Part shown: one piece after another, positions 25,990 to 64,000 of the stretch
How the letters are laid out: each line of letters begins with the position of its first letter
Numbering within the stretch: the first letter of the stretch is position 1
Assembly (NCBI RefSeq): GCF_027580225.2
Contig: NC_073337.2
Coordinates: forward strand, 13,746,001 to 13,810,000
DNA: 64,000 bases
From: Misgurnus anguillicaudatus
Taxonomy: Eukaryota > Chordata > Actinopteri > Cypriniformes > Cobitidae
Reading direction: 5' to 3'
Position numbers and translations under genes: made by a program
Notes under the pieces: model-generated
What the model was told of the DNA's origin: nothing
The model's input: only the letters and a program-made list of their open reading frames with translations
The model's database searches: none

Positions 25990-26490
25990 AACTTTAAAGT
26001 ATACCACATTATATTTCCTACGTATATATAATTTCCACATTATAGACGAGAGTATTCAACGGCAATAAACGTCTCATATGGCCATTAATATTTTCACAAC
26101 ATTATTATTTCTAAAACGTTTACAAAATTATTTTCAAAGGAACTGTATTCTTACAGTTATTCAAAGATGCACACATTATTCCGCATATGACTTGATATTG
26201 ACTTAACATAACAGCATCATTAAATGAATAAACAGAGAAGGAAGCAGGATTGATGTAAATTGTATTATTATAAAACAGCAATATTACTGAAATAAACCCT
26301 TGAGGTCAAACACGCTTAAAACCACACTAACAGGTCAAAATAAACAATATAACAGTGGAAAAAACATTATGATCTCTCAACACTTTATATGACAAACAAT
26401 ATATTTAATGGAAATATTCCTACAGTATTCAAATATGCACACATAATTCCATTTATTACTTCCTGTTTATGAGCATGTTTGTCTGCGCTC
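25990..26490 (-). repeat. inverted copy of the 7-kb element's spacer
   Basis: Shares GACGAGAGTATTCA, AACTGTATTCTTACAGTTAT and related stretches, inverted, with about 19830-20345. This suggests a separate repeat family that also inserted into the 7-kb element. Confidence 0.6.
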
Positions 26491-27717
26491 TGTTAGGTGC
26501 GCATCCCTGTCTTCCAAACAGGTATCATTTTGTATAGTTCCTTATAATTAGCCATGATTTTATTATTGTGAAAATTGTTTTTTTGGCAGATTTTACGGTT
26601 TGTATTACTCTGTTTTTTTTTTTTTGACCACCGAGGGCCTACAGATGTTTCCCCCGTGAACACCTCATCACAGTTCAAACAAACCCCGACTGTTACATGC
26701 ATGCACTTATAAAAACATTGAAAACATTGTTCAAATCTTTTTTAATTATTTTAAAATACAGAAAACGGCGCCAAAACCCCTCAAAAAAGTAGACAGACTG
26801 AACTTCGACATAAATACCTTCTAAGTTTGAAATGTTTTGTGAAGAAGAAGAACCATTATCTGTTCCGGTAAAATTCACCTGAAAAGTCCGCTCCCCTTCT
26901 CACTCTCATAATGGGAGAGGGAGGGTGTTGCTGCGCCGAGTCGAAGTACTCACAAAAGTGCTATTACGCCATAAAATATAGTTACTCTTTTAAATCCGCT
27001 TAGAAAAACGCTACGTTTTATTTTGTACCACCAAACTTGCTCGTATAACTACTCGTCTTAAATAGGAAAAACGTTGATGTGTTTGGTCACTTCTAACTTT
27101 ATCTCTAAATGGTACAATTGAATGAATGGGGTTAAGCTAAATGCCATCGAAGCGTCGCAGCGCACTCCAGCACTTACGTGCACGCACACAGATGATAGAG
27201 GGATGTATCAACAATTCTTAGTTAAGGTAATAATATATTTTAATATTGAAAATGAGTAGACTATTCCTTTAAGTGTACGCATTGAAAAAAGATAGGTATG
27301 CATTAATTTGTCTAAGTTGAGGTTAGAACATAGTAAAATATTGAAAAACTGTGGTGTTTTCCTTTAAAAGTACATTTATTTTACTCAAGTAAATTAACAA
27401 AGTAAATCCTTGGTTCCTACCACCTCTCCTAGACAGGATCCTGACAACTATATTGCAATAAATTAAGTTCTAAGTTTTATTTTGTGTTCTTATGTTATGA
27501 GGCGGTTTTCCAGACAGGGCTTTGATATATCTTAACATATAGGCCTATTAGAGAAACAGTTTTGTCTCAAGATACACACCGGTAATTGTTTTTTTGTAAC
27601 GTTTCTTTGTAAAAACTACTGAAACATCCTAATATAATTTTTCAGTAGTAACATTATATTACATCACATTATATTATATTGATGACAATAATTATTTAAC
27701 TTTATTCAATATTCTAG
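26491..27717. other. caspase upstream region; first exon not found
   Basis: The CARD exon needs an upstream exon ending in phase 1, for example an ATG plus one base. I see no convincing candidate here. A fragment at about 27500-27560 belongs to the GGTTTTCCAGACAGGG MITE family. Confidence 0.4.
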
Positions 27718-28041
27718 ATCAAACATTGAAAAACCTTCGAGTTGAATTGGTGCAGTGTATGACCGAGGCAGTCATCAAGGATTTGGTGGATGATCTTGTT
27801 GGTTGTAAAGTATTGAGCAGTAGCGAGACTGAAGAAATACTGCTACCGACCAAACCCCGATCTGATCATGCTCGCGGCCTGATTGACAGTGTGAAAGTGA
27901 AGGGAAAGATCGCGAGTGAAAAGATGTTACGCCTTTTGGAAACCCGCGACAAAGCTCTTTACGACAACCTGAACATTAGCAGCCTTTTGGAAGCTCTGAA
28001 TAGTGGAGAAGCGACCTCTAGTGGCCGGAATGTGACGTCAG
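27718..28041 (+). CDS. caspase CARD exon
   Basis: The acceptor is TATTCTAG at 27716-27717, and the exon begins in phase 1 (AT CAA ACA), so Asp or similar would be completed by the previous exon. The donor is GTCAG/GTCAGA at 28041/28042. The alternative of reading on to the TAA near 28070 would give a CARD-only protein; the phase match to 28289-28320 favours splicing. Helices with acidic and hydrophobic spacing fit a CARD. A short isoform cannot be excluded from sequence. Confidence 0.8.
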
Positions 28042-31000
28042 GTCAGAAGACTAAAAAAGATGATTATTAACAACATTTACAAATGACAGCAATTGTTTTT
28101 AAATGAAATTGTTTTGTTATGAAAACAGCTGTATTTTTAAGAACTATGCCTAAGAACTGTTAATAGATTTCTCTGTAATTCTCAAACAGTATGATCTTCG
28201 ATAACTAACGCATAATAATAATAAAGATCTAAGACTAAGTGAAATGGTGGAGTGGATTATTTAATATTTTTATTAACCTTTTTTTCAGGTGAACGAAAAT
28301 CTTCTAGGGAAGCTGAGCAGGTTAATGAAAGACCTTATCATGTTTACACTTTTAATTCTTACACATTTACTACAAACATTTAACAGCTTATAATTTGAAA
28401 GTATATTTGCTGTTTTTTTCTAAAAGGGTGAGTACAAAATGGACAGTACTCCACGTGGACTTTGTGTTATTATTAACAATAAGAACTTCAAAACCCCTAA
28501 AAAGGACCGTGTTGGATCCGAATGTGATGTTGGTAGGTAGTCTAGAGTAAACCATAATAGGCTAACATTAGAGTTTTAATGGTCATTTACATGTATTTAT
28601 TTAGCAGTATTTATTTACTTAAAGGCGGAGTCCATGATGTTTGAAAGCCAATGTTGATATTTGAAATCACCTAAACAAACACGCCCCTACCCCAATAGAA
28701 TCTGGACCTTCTGTTGATAGACCCGCCCCACACATACGCAACCCGGCATTTGATTTGATTTGATTGGCTATAAGTGTGTTTTGGTAGTCGGCCCGTCTCC
28801 TTTTCCAAACCGTTTTTCAAACATCGTGGACTCCGCCTTTAATACCTACAAAACATATCAGTATTTCAAAAACATTTTTATATGATCCTTTATATTCATA
28901 TTTTTATGCACATTTATTGGAATGGGGTCATTTGTATCAATTCATTTTAAGCTTTTTTTAAATATAATTTCAATTTTAAATGCATTTATTATTTATTAAT
29001 AAGCATGTATGGATATTGAAGCATATTTTGAACATTTGTTACATTTTAAGTGCAAATTCAAACACTATGGCAGGTCATTGTAAAAAATGCTGGGAAAGAA
29101 TCCAGTGTTGTAAAAATGAAACTCCTCTGTCATTTTCAGACTCTCTGCAGGATGCGTTTAAATTTTTGGGCTTTACGGTGAAGACACACCAAAATCTGAG
29201 TGCAGATGAAATGAAAACACTTATGACACAATACAGTAAGGATGACCGTCATGGAGACTGCTTTGTCTGCTGTGTGTCAAGTCATGGAAACCAATGTGGT
29301 ATCATTGGTATAGATGAGAAAACTTGTCCTCTGAAGGACATCACATCACCATTTAATGGAGTCAACTGTTCCTCACTTATTGGCAAGCCAAAAGTGTTCT
29401 TCATTCAGGCATGCAGAGGTAAGGAGATGCAGAGGAAAGTTCAGGTTGAAGCAGATGATATGGGTGGTGAAGCAGATGATATGGGTGGTGAACCAGACCA
29501 GGAATTCGATAATGTACCGGATGAATACATTGCCAGTGATTCAGATTTTCTGATTGTCATGTCTACTGTGGAGGGATATTTTTCACTGAGAAATAAAGTG
29601 TATGGCTCATGGTTCATAGAGTCCCTTTGCAGGCATTTAAAGGATGGAAGCAAACGGTAGGCGCACAAATTATATAAGTTACGTTGGGAAGGGAGGCTAA
29701 CCTGTTCATCTTTTAAAAAGCTGTTGTTTTGTCTTTTTTATAGGGGCCAGGACATCTTAAAGATCCTCACTACTGTCAATAATGATGTAAGCAGCAGAGA
29801 GGGCACCATTAAGATTAATAAGAAGAGAATTGATGCCAAGATGGTTCCGGAGCCCCATTTCACTTTGAGGAAAACTCTTATTTTCAGAGTTCCTGAGGTT
29901 AGACTCATTATTTATTTTTTTATTATTCAAGGCAATATGGAAGCTATTTTTGGTCTTTTTTAAATTAATTAATTAAATAAAAAAAAATTAAATCGCAAAA
30001 TATGTCCCAAATTTGAAAATTAAATGCTAAATTAAAATTAAAACATTAAATTAAATTTGTTTGTTCCTCCTTTGAAATGTAAACAATGTACGTGAATCTC
30101 GCACGCGTCAGCTCGTACAGTCTAAATGTTGCTCGCTGCCCAGATCCATGCACAGAGGGTAGACGCACATTTCACCGGGACAACTACACCCAGGACTCGT
30201 GGGCCAGTACAATCGACACAGTAGCCTATCTGGACAGATGTGAAGCTAAGATCCAAACAGTCGCTAAGTTTGGCTAAGTGGGTCTAAAAGTCTCTAGATG
30301 TAGCAATAAGGCCGCTAAGTTGGCAACACAGTCGCTGAGTTGGCAACACTGCTTCAGCCAATCCCCTTTTTTTAAGTAAGCCCCACCCACTGATTAACAT
30401 TGAATTTGCATACAAGTTGAAAATAAAAAATGAACACGAAAATGAAAACCAAAAAAACTGAACATAAAATTAAAACTAAACTTTACATTTTAATTTTGTC
30501 CCTATTATTGCTTGGGCATGAATAAAAAGCCTTTTAAAAATGTTTTTTTACAGATTCCTTTTCAAGTTTGGCTTTTTATTTTAATATTGGCTGTCTTGCC
30601 TCAAGATAAAATGGAAAATGAAATGTCAAATAATCAATTTTATTTTATTTTTCAATTTGGCCAGAATGATGCTTCATCAAGTTGAAAATGAAAAAAAAAT
30701 GTAATTTAATGTATTAATTTTTATTTTAGCATTCAATATTCAAATTTGGGACATATTTTGCAATTACATTTTTTATTTTAATTAATTAAAAAAATACCAA
30801 AAATACCTTCCATAGGGGGCAACAGCCTTGGTATGATTTTGTTATCCTTACTCTGCATTCACACCAACCGCGGAAGAGGCGGCAAGCGCGGATGATTTAC
30901 ATGGTAAGTCCATGCAAACACGCGAGTAGCCATCCTGCGGCGCGGGGCGTTCCGCACGAATTGAGCGTTGCCGCGGGAAACGCGCGAGTTCAAAAATCTG

Positions 31001-31396
31001 AACTTTGGCGGAATTCCGCGCCGCGTTAACCAATCAGGAGCTTGCTGTAGTAGTGACGTGATTACAGGAAGCGAGCGGAGTGGTGTAGTCTCCGGGGAGT
31101 CGCAGAAGCCCCTCCCTTGACGCGGATTTCCGCGTGAAGTTCTCGAATGACTAGAATTTCACCCGCGGCTTTCACGCGAGAATGACGCGAGTGAACTCAA
31201 ATATTCAAGCGGCCAACTACGCGCGAATAGTGCGTTTTTGCCGCCTCTTCCGCGGTTGGTGCGAACCCACAGTAAGGGTTTTGTGTTGTGAAAATATTTT
31301 TCAATTCAATCTATAGAAATACAAATATTTCTCCCCACATTCTTTAATCTCACACATGAAAAATTACCATTGCAGGGTCAGTCTACTCAAGAATGA
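27718..31396 (+). CDS. CARD-containing caspase-8-like cysteine protease (CARD-Casp8 type; first exon missing)
   Basis: Exons that join in phase: 27718-28041 (CARD), 28289-28320, 28427-28532, 29140-29656, 29744-29897, and tentatively 31376-31396 (GQSTQE then stop). The total is about 383 residues plus an unseen ATG exon supplying one base. The first exon is a helical CARD (VELVQCMTEAVIKDLVDDL, SEKMLRLLETRDKALYDNL). The protease domain starts YKMDSTPRGLCVIINNKNF. It has the catalytic His in CCVSSHGNQCG and the catalytic Cys in KVFFIQACRGKE. The small-subunit part includes SDFLIVMSTVEGYFSLRNK, DILKILTTVNNDVSS and EPHFTLRKTLIF. The protease half resembles caspase-8/10, yet the prodomain is CARD, not tandem DED. 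That architecture is known in teleosts as CARD-Casp8. The protein is probably an initiator caspase recruited through CARD-CARD contacts; the partner is unknown. The upstream ATG exon and the last exon are the uncertain parts. Confidence 0.85.
28620..28845. mobile_element. short MITE in caspase intron
   Basis: TTAAAGGCGGAGTCCATGAT and its inverted counterpart ATCGTGGACTCCGCCTTTAA bound about 220 bp of non-coding DNA. Confidence 0.8.
29140..29656 (+). CDS. caspase p20 catalytic exon with duplicated acidic linker
   Basis: The exon starts after CATTTTCAG with DSLQDAFKFLGFTVKTHQ and runs through both catalytic motifs, SSHG and QACRG. It continues into the inter-subunit linker, where a 21-bp unit encoding EADDMGG is present twice in tandem (about 29448-29489), followed by EPDQEFDNVPDEY. 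It then enters the small subunit (DSDFLIVMSTVEGYFSLRNK) and ends at donor AAACG/GTAGGC. A single large exon spanning the p20/p10 boundary is also seen in caspase-8 genes. Several Asp residues in the linker could serve as processing sites, but the exact site cannot be told by eye. Confidence 0.88.
29927..30834. mobile_element. long palindromic MITE in caspase intron
   Basis: The outer ends CAAGGCAATATGGAAG and CTTCCATAGGGGGCAACAG are imperfect inverted repeats, continued inward by TTTTTGGTCTTTTTTAAATT, GTCCCAAATTTGAA and their complements. Confidence 0.7.
30846..31273. mobile_element. TIR element in caspase intron
   Basis: CACACCAACCGCGGAAGAGG with CGGCAA at about 30859 and its near-perfect complement at about 31233-31265. 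The terminal repeats extend about 39 bp. The interior is unusually rich in CGCG. There is no coding frame. Confidence 0.8.
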
Positions 31397-31749
31397 TACG
31401 CACCTCCATCTGTTACCTTCACTTAAAGAAGTCTTCACCCAAAACAAAGAATAACTTCACATTTGTGTCTGTTGTTATTATTGTGTTGTTGGTGGAAAAG
31501 AAGACTCATGTGTACACACTGTATAGGCAAAAGTGTTTTGTTTTGTTGTAGTTGTAGGCTTGACAGCATTGTGTTTTAGAGTTCTGTTGTAATATGTAAC
31601 TTGGTCTACTTCAAATACAGTTTTTAATGTTTAGGTGAATGCCTGTTCCTTACATTTAAAAAAGTGTGCCCTCATGAAAACGAAATGCCCCCCATCTGTT
31701 TTGGCGACAGCCCTATTAGCATACTGTTACTAAAAACCTACTAGTTGTC

Positions 31750-33260
31750 CTCAGGATGTGATCCCCACTATTTTTCTTAAGCAAGTTTTTACGACTATTG
31801 GCCCGGATTTGTTGACTGTCATTAACAAATGTCTTTCCGTACCTGACTGCCTTAAACGTGGCTCTGTTTTACCTCTTCTGAAAAAATCTAATTTGAATCC
31901 TACAATTTTTAGTAATTTTTGTCCAATTTCTAATTTACCTTTCATTTCAAAAAACTTTTCGCCTTAAAAAACTTTTGCCTTTTTTAAATGATAACAATAT
32001 ACATGAGAAATTTCAATCTGGTTTTAAAGCTCACCACAGCACAGAATCGGCTCTCTTAAGAGTTATGAATGACATTTTGCTCTCCACTGACACTGGGCAG
32101 TCTGTAGCTTTGGTCTTGCTAGACCTCATCTCAGCATTTGACCTGGTTGATCATAACATTTTATTAACACGTATTGAAGCATGTGTGGGTTTTCGGGGTA
32201 TGTACTCCAGTGGTTTCGCTCTTATTTATCAAATAGGAGTCTGCCTTGGGCACCATTCTTCTTCTGTTAAAAAGTTAAGTTCTGGTGTCCCTCAGGGATC
32301 TATTCTTGGCCCGGTACTGTTCAATCTCTATATGTTACCTTTGGGTTCTATTCTATGGATTATCTTTTCATTTATATGCTGATGACACACAAATCTATTT
32401 GCCTATAAAGCATGACGACAAACTTGCCTTTAAGTCTATATTAGAGTGTTTAGATGAACTGAAACTTTGGCTTGCTAGTAATTTCTTATGTCGTAATGAG
32501 AGCAAGTCTGAAATTATTTTGTTTGGTCCAAATGATCACAGCTCTCCTGATGTTGAACTTGACACTCTGTTACCTCGTAAAGCCAGTTGTTTTATTGCTT
32601 GATAAAAGCCTTAAGCTTGATAAGCAGATAGGTGCTGTGGTTAAGTCTTGTTGTTTTTATCAACTGCGCCTTATAGCAAAAGTTAAACCCTTTTTGTCTG
32701 ATAAGAATCTTGAAACTGCATGCATTTATATCGTCCCTTCTTGATTATTGCAACTCTTTGTACATTGGTGCCTCTCAGTCTTGCATTTCACGACTACAGC
32801 TAGTTCAAAATGCTGCCGCCCGGCTCACGGTTCTACTTTCGCTTCATTAGTTACCTGTCAAGTACAGGATTGATTTTAAAGTTTTGCTATTTGTTTTTAA
32901 GTCTTTGCGGAATCAGGCACCATAGAACCTATCAGAACTTCTGCACCTGCCGTCTCAGTCTAGAGCTCTTAGATCTGGACATTCTGATTTATTGTTTGTA
33001 CCTAGAACTAGACTCAAAAACAGGGAATGTCTCCCGGGCTACATAAAAACTGCCCAAACTCTTTCTATTTTTAAATCTGCCCTGAAAACTTACTTTTTTC
33101 TCATTGGCCTTTAATTTAATTTGATTCTCACTGTTATTTTTATTTCATATTTTTTATGTTAAATTGTTTTATCTATTTTGTTTCTCGTCCTTTACCATTG
33201 TAAAGCACTTTGGTCAATTTCTAATTGTTTTTAAATGTGCTATACAAATAAACTTGTATA
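31750..33260 (+). pseudogene. decayed non-LTR retrotransposon (L2-like LINE), 3' half
   Basis: Reverse-transcriptase blocks lie in shifting frames: FQSGFKAHHSTESALLRVMN, ALVLLDLISAFDLVDH, SGVPQGSILGPVLFNLYM and the catalytic YADDTQIYL. At least two frame changes break the frame (near 31965 and near 32380). The 3' end TGTAAAGCACTTTGG with GTGCTATACAAATAAA is the tail type of fish L2-like elements. It is 5'-truncated, not full length. Confidence 0.85.
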
Positions 33261-33484
33261 TTGTATACAAATGTCATGGGTAAAGGGTTTTATAATGACT
33301 CTTAGATCATGTGGTACCTTTGTCTTACAGCTTCGCTTTTTATTTTGAATTCAAATGAATTAAGTTCACATATCTATCATAAAGGACAGAAACTCCGTGT
33401 CTTTGGCAATTTCATTGATTTAATTATTGCTGTGATACAAGCTTTATCATATCTGGGAAAAGGTAAAAATGTTATTAGTAATGT

Positions 33485-33998
33485 ATAAGTTCGGTATTTT
33501 ACACTTAAAGCCCTGTTTTCAAGGTACGCCTCACACCCGTACATTCTTTCGTTGAGAGCTTGAATAATAGACACTCCAGGCCAGTTGGTGGCGATAACCC
33601 GCCTTTGCCAATTGCAAGAATACAAACAAAGTTCCCGGCGGCGGAGTAATACAGTACCTCACAGCACATCTAATACAGTCAATGGAGTTGGACAAAACTA
33701 CGATAAAACCTGTTGGAATGTGTCTTTTGCAGCAATTTTTGTGTGAGCATATCAGTGAACACCCCTGACCACTCGCTGAGTTTCACGTCTTTGTAAACGA
33801 AAGTTTAATGCATTTTAGGAAGGATTGTTCCAGTGCACCTATATACCCATTGTAGAGGTTGGACGTGAAACAACAAACACCCAAAAATTCTGGGGACAGC
33901 ATCATATGTCCAAATTTCAGTTAAAACCGTTCTATTTCATCATAAACAATCTGAAAACAGGGCTTTAAGTGTAAAATACCAAACTTGTCCTTTAATAA
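33485..33998. mobile_element. MITE between caspase and laminin 3' ends
   Basis: GGTATTTTACACTTAAAGCC with CTGTTTTCA on the left and the complement GGGCTTTAAGTGTAAAATAC on the right. Confidence 0.75.
33991..33996 (-). promoter_or_regulatory. possible laminin beta polyadenylation signal (ATTAAA)
   Basis: The plus-strand TTTAAT here reads ATTAAA on the minus strand, about 175 bp beyond the laminin stop codon. It lies at the edge of a short inverted-repeat element, so the assignment is weak. Confidence 0.25.
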
Positions 33999-34170
33999 AG
34001 ACATTGTTTTCCAAGATAACTAATTTGGGGAGTAAATGCACTGCACAAGAGCAGTAAGTAGCTTATCTTAGACATTACAAAGATGTATTTGACCACAGGT
34101 TTTGCAGCTGATCCTTGATCAGCGATTATAGTGTGATATTATAACATTGATTAACTTTTGGTAAATACTG

Positions 34171-63571
<29,401 letters not shown>

Positions 63572-64000
63572 CTGATGAAAATAAATAATTGAGGTCAGGA
63601 AAACAGGGATTAGGTTTATGAAACATAAATGTAGTACAGAGTTTTAGCGACAAGAACATAAACAAATGGCTTTTGTGGCCCAAAGTTAACTACCGGTAGA
63701 CTTTCACATATAATCAATAACATGGTCCTTATAAGGTCGATTATTTTTTATAACAAGCAAACATACATATATTACATACAGTACAAATTTATACAAGATT
63801 GTAACAAAATGAGATTGTTTTCACGCTGCCAAAAGACGATCTCCCGCAAACTATTGGAAATGTATAATGTTTTTCTATAGAGTTATTGATGAAAGAGTGT
63901 TTAGGTGGCATGTAAGTAATTTTTTTATCATATGTTTTTTGGGTTTCTGAGTTGGGTGTGTAAGATACCAAAACCAATGTTATGTTATCTTAATCAGTGT
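63572..64000. other. laminin intron reaching the window edge
   Basis: AT-rich and without a recognisable exon. The exon that precedes 63571 and encodes the earlier part of LN must lie beyond the edge. Confidence 0.5.

Noticed and set aside
28980..29139. Extra caspase N-terminal coding upstream of 29140
   Set aside because: The frame is open, but CATTTTCAG at 29139 is a good acceptor, and phase 1 joins exactly to the exon at 28427-28532. The upstream residues do not fit a caspase.
31376..31396. Treating the last caspase exon as certain
   Set aside because: Acceptor and phase fit and a stop follows after six codons, but such a short exon can arise by chance. Reading through the 29897 donor to a stop near 29963 is the alternative, so it is kept only as tentative.
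63789..63977. Additional 5' laminin exon near the window edge
   Set aside because: The open frame has no laminin N-terminal similarity and no acceptor or donor in the needed phase.

Overview
This is a piece of teleost nuclear genome, most likely a cyprinid or other otophysan. It has vertebrate genes split by GT-AG introns, AT-rich introns and intergenic DNA, and a heavy load of short inverted-repeat DNA transposons typical of carp and zebrafish-like genomes. I see no bacterial, phage or CRISPR features. All similarity statements come from reading the sequence and from family knowledge, not from a database search.

Three genes are supported. (1) tmcc3 on the plus strand: three coding exons at 8091-9049, 10623-10758 and 11021-11323, with the first exon not found. 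It encodes an ER coiled-coil protein with two C-terminal membrane segments. (2) A CARD-containing caspase-8-like protease on the plus strand, 27718 to about 31396: CARD exon, small linker exon, p20/p10 exons with SSHG and QACRG, and a tentative tiny last exon. Its ATG exon was not found. (3) A laminin beta chain (LAMB1/LAMB4 class) on the minus strand, from 63571 down to the stop at 34171. Thirty exons can be joined in phase over about 1,657 codons: most of LN, thirteen LE repeats, the LF domain, the coiled coil with its beta-knob, and the C-terminal cysteine. The signal peptide and start of LN lie beyond the right edge. The caspase and laminin genes converge. The three proteins share no obvious pathway.

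The rest is mostly repeats. From 1 to 8 kb there are hAT-type elements with perfect 8-bp target duplications, a TTAA-flanked piggyBac-like element and palindromic MITEs. From 15294 to 22298 lies a 7,005-bp element with hAT-like ends and a perfect 8-bp duplication. Its interior is a giant inverted repeat whose arms carry mirror-image minisatellites made of hairpin units. From 23.0 to 24.7 kb there is a gypsy-like LTR and a gag fragment present as an apparently identical 686-bp tandem duplication. A decayed LINE lies at 31.75-33.26 kb. Laminin introns hold a Tc1/mariner-like MITE, a Crypton-like fragment, a long AT microsatellite, a YqaJ-type transposon remnant, a three-level nest of MITEs (52.4-55.4 kb) and a 3-kb array of about 175-bp satellite with higher-order structure (57.4-60.4 kb).

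The observations I would check first are the 7-kb palindromic element, the satellite array inside the laminin LF intron, two anomalous laminin exon boundaries (one apparently GT-TG, next to a TG repeat), the GC-AG last laminin intron, and the duplicated acidic linker in the caspase.
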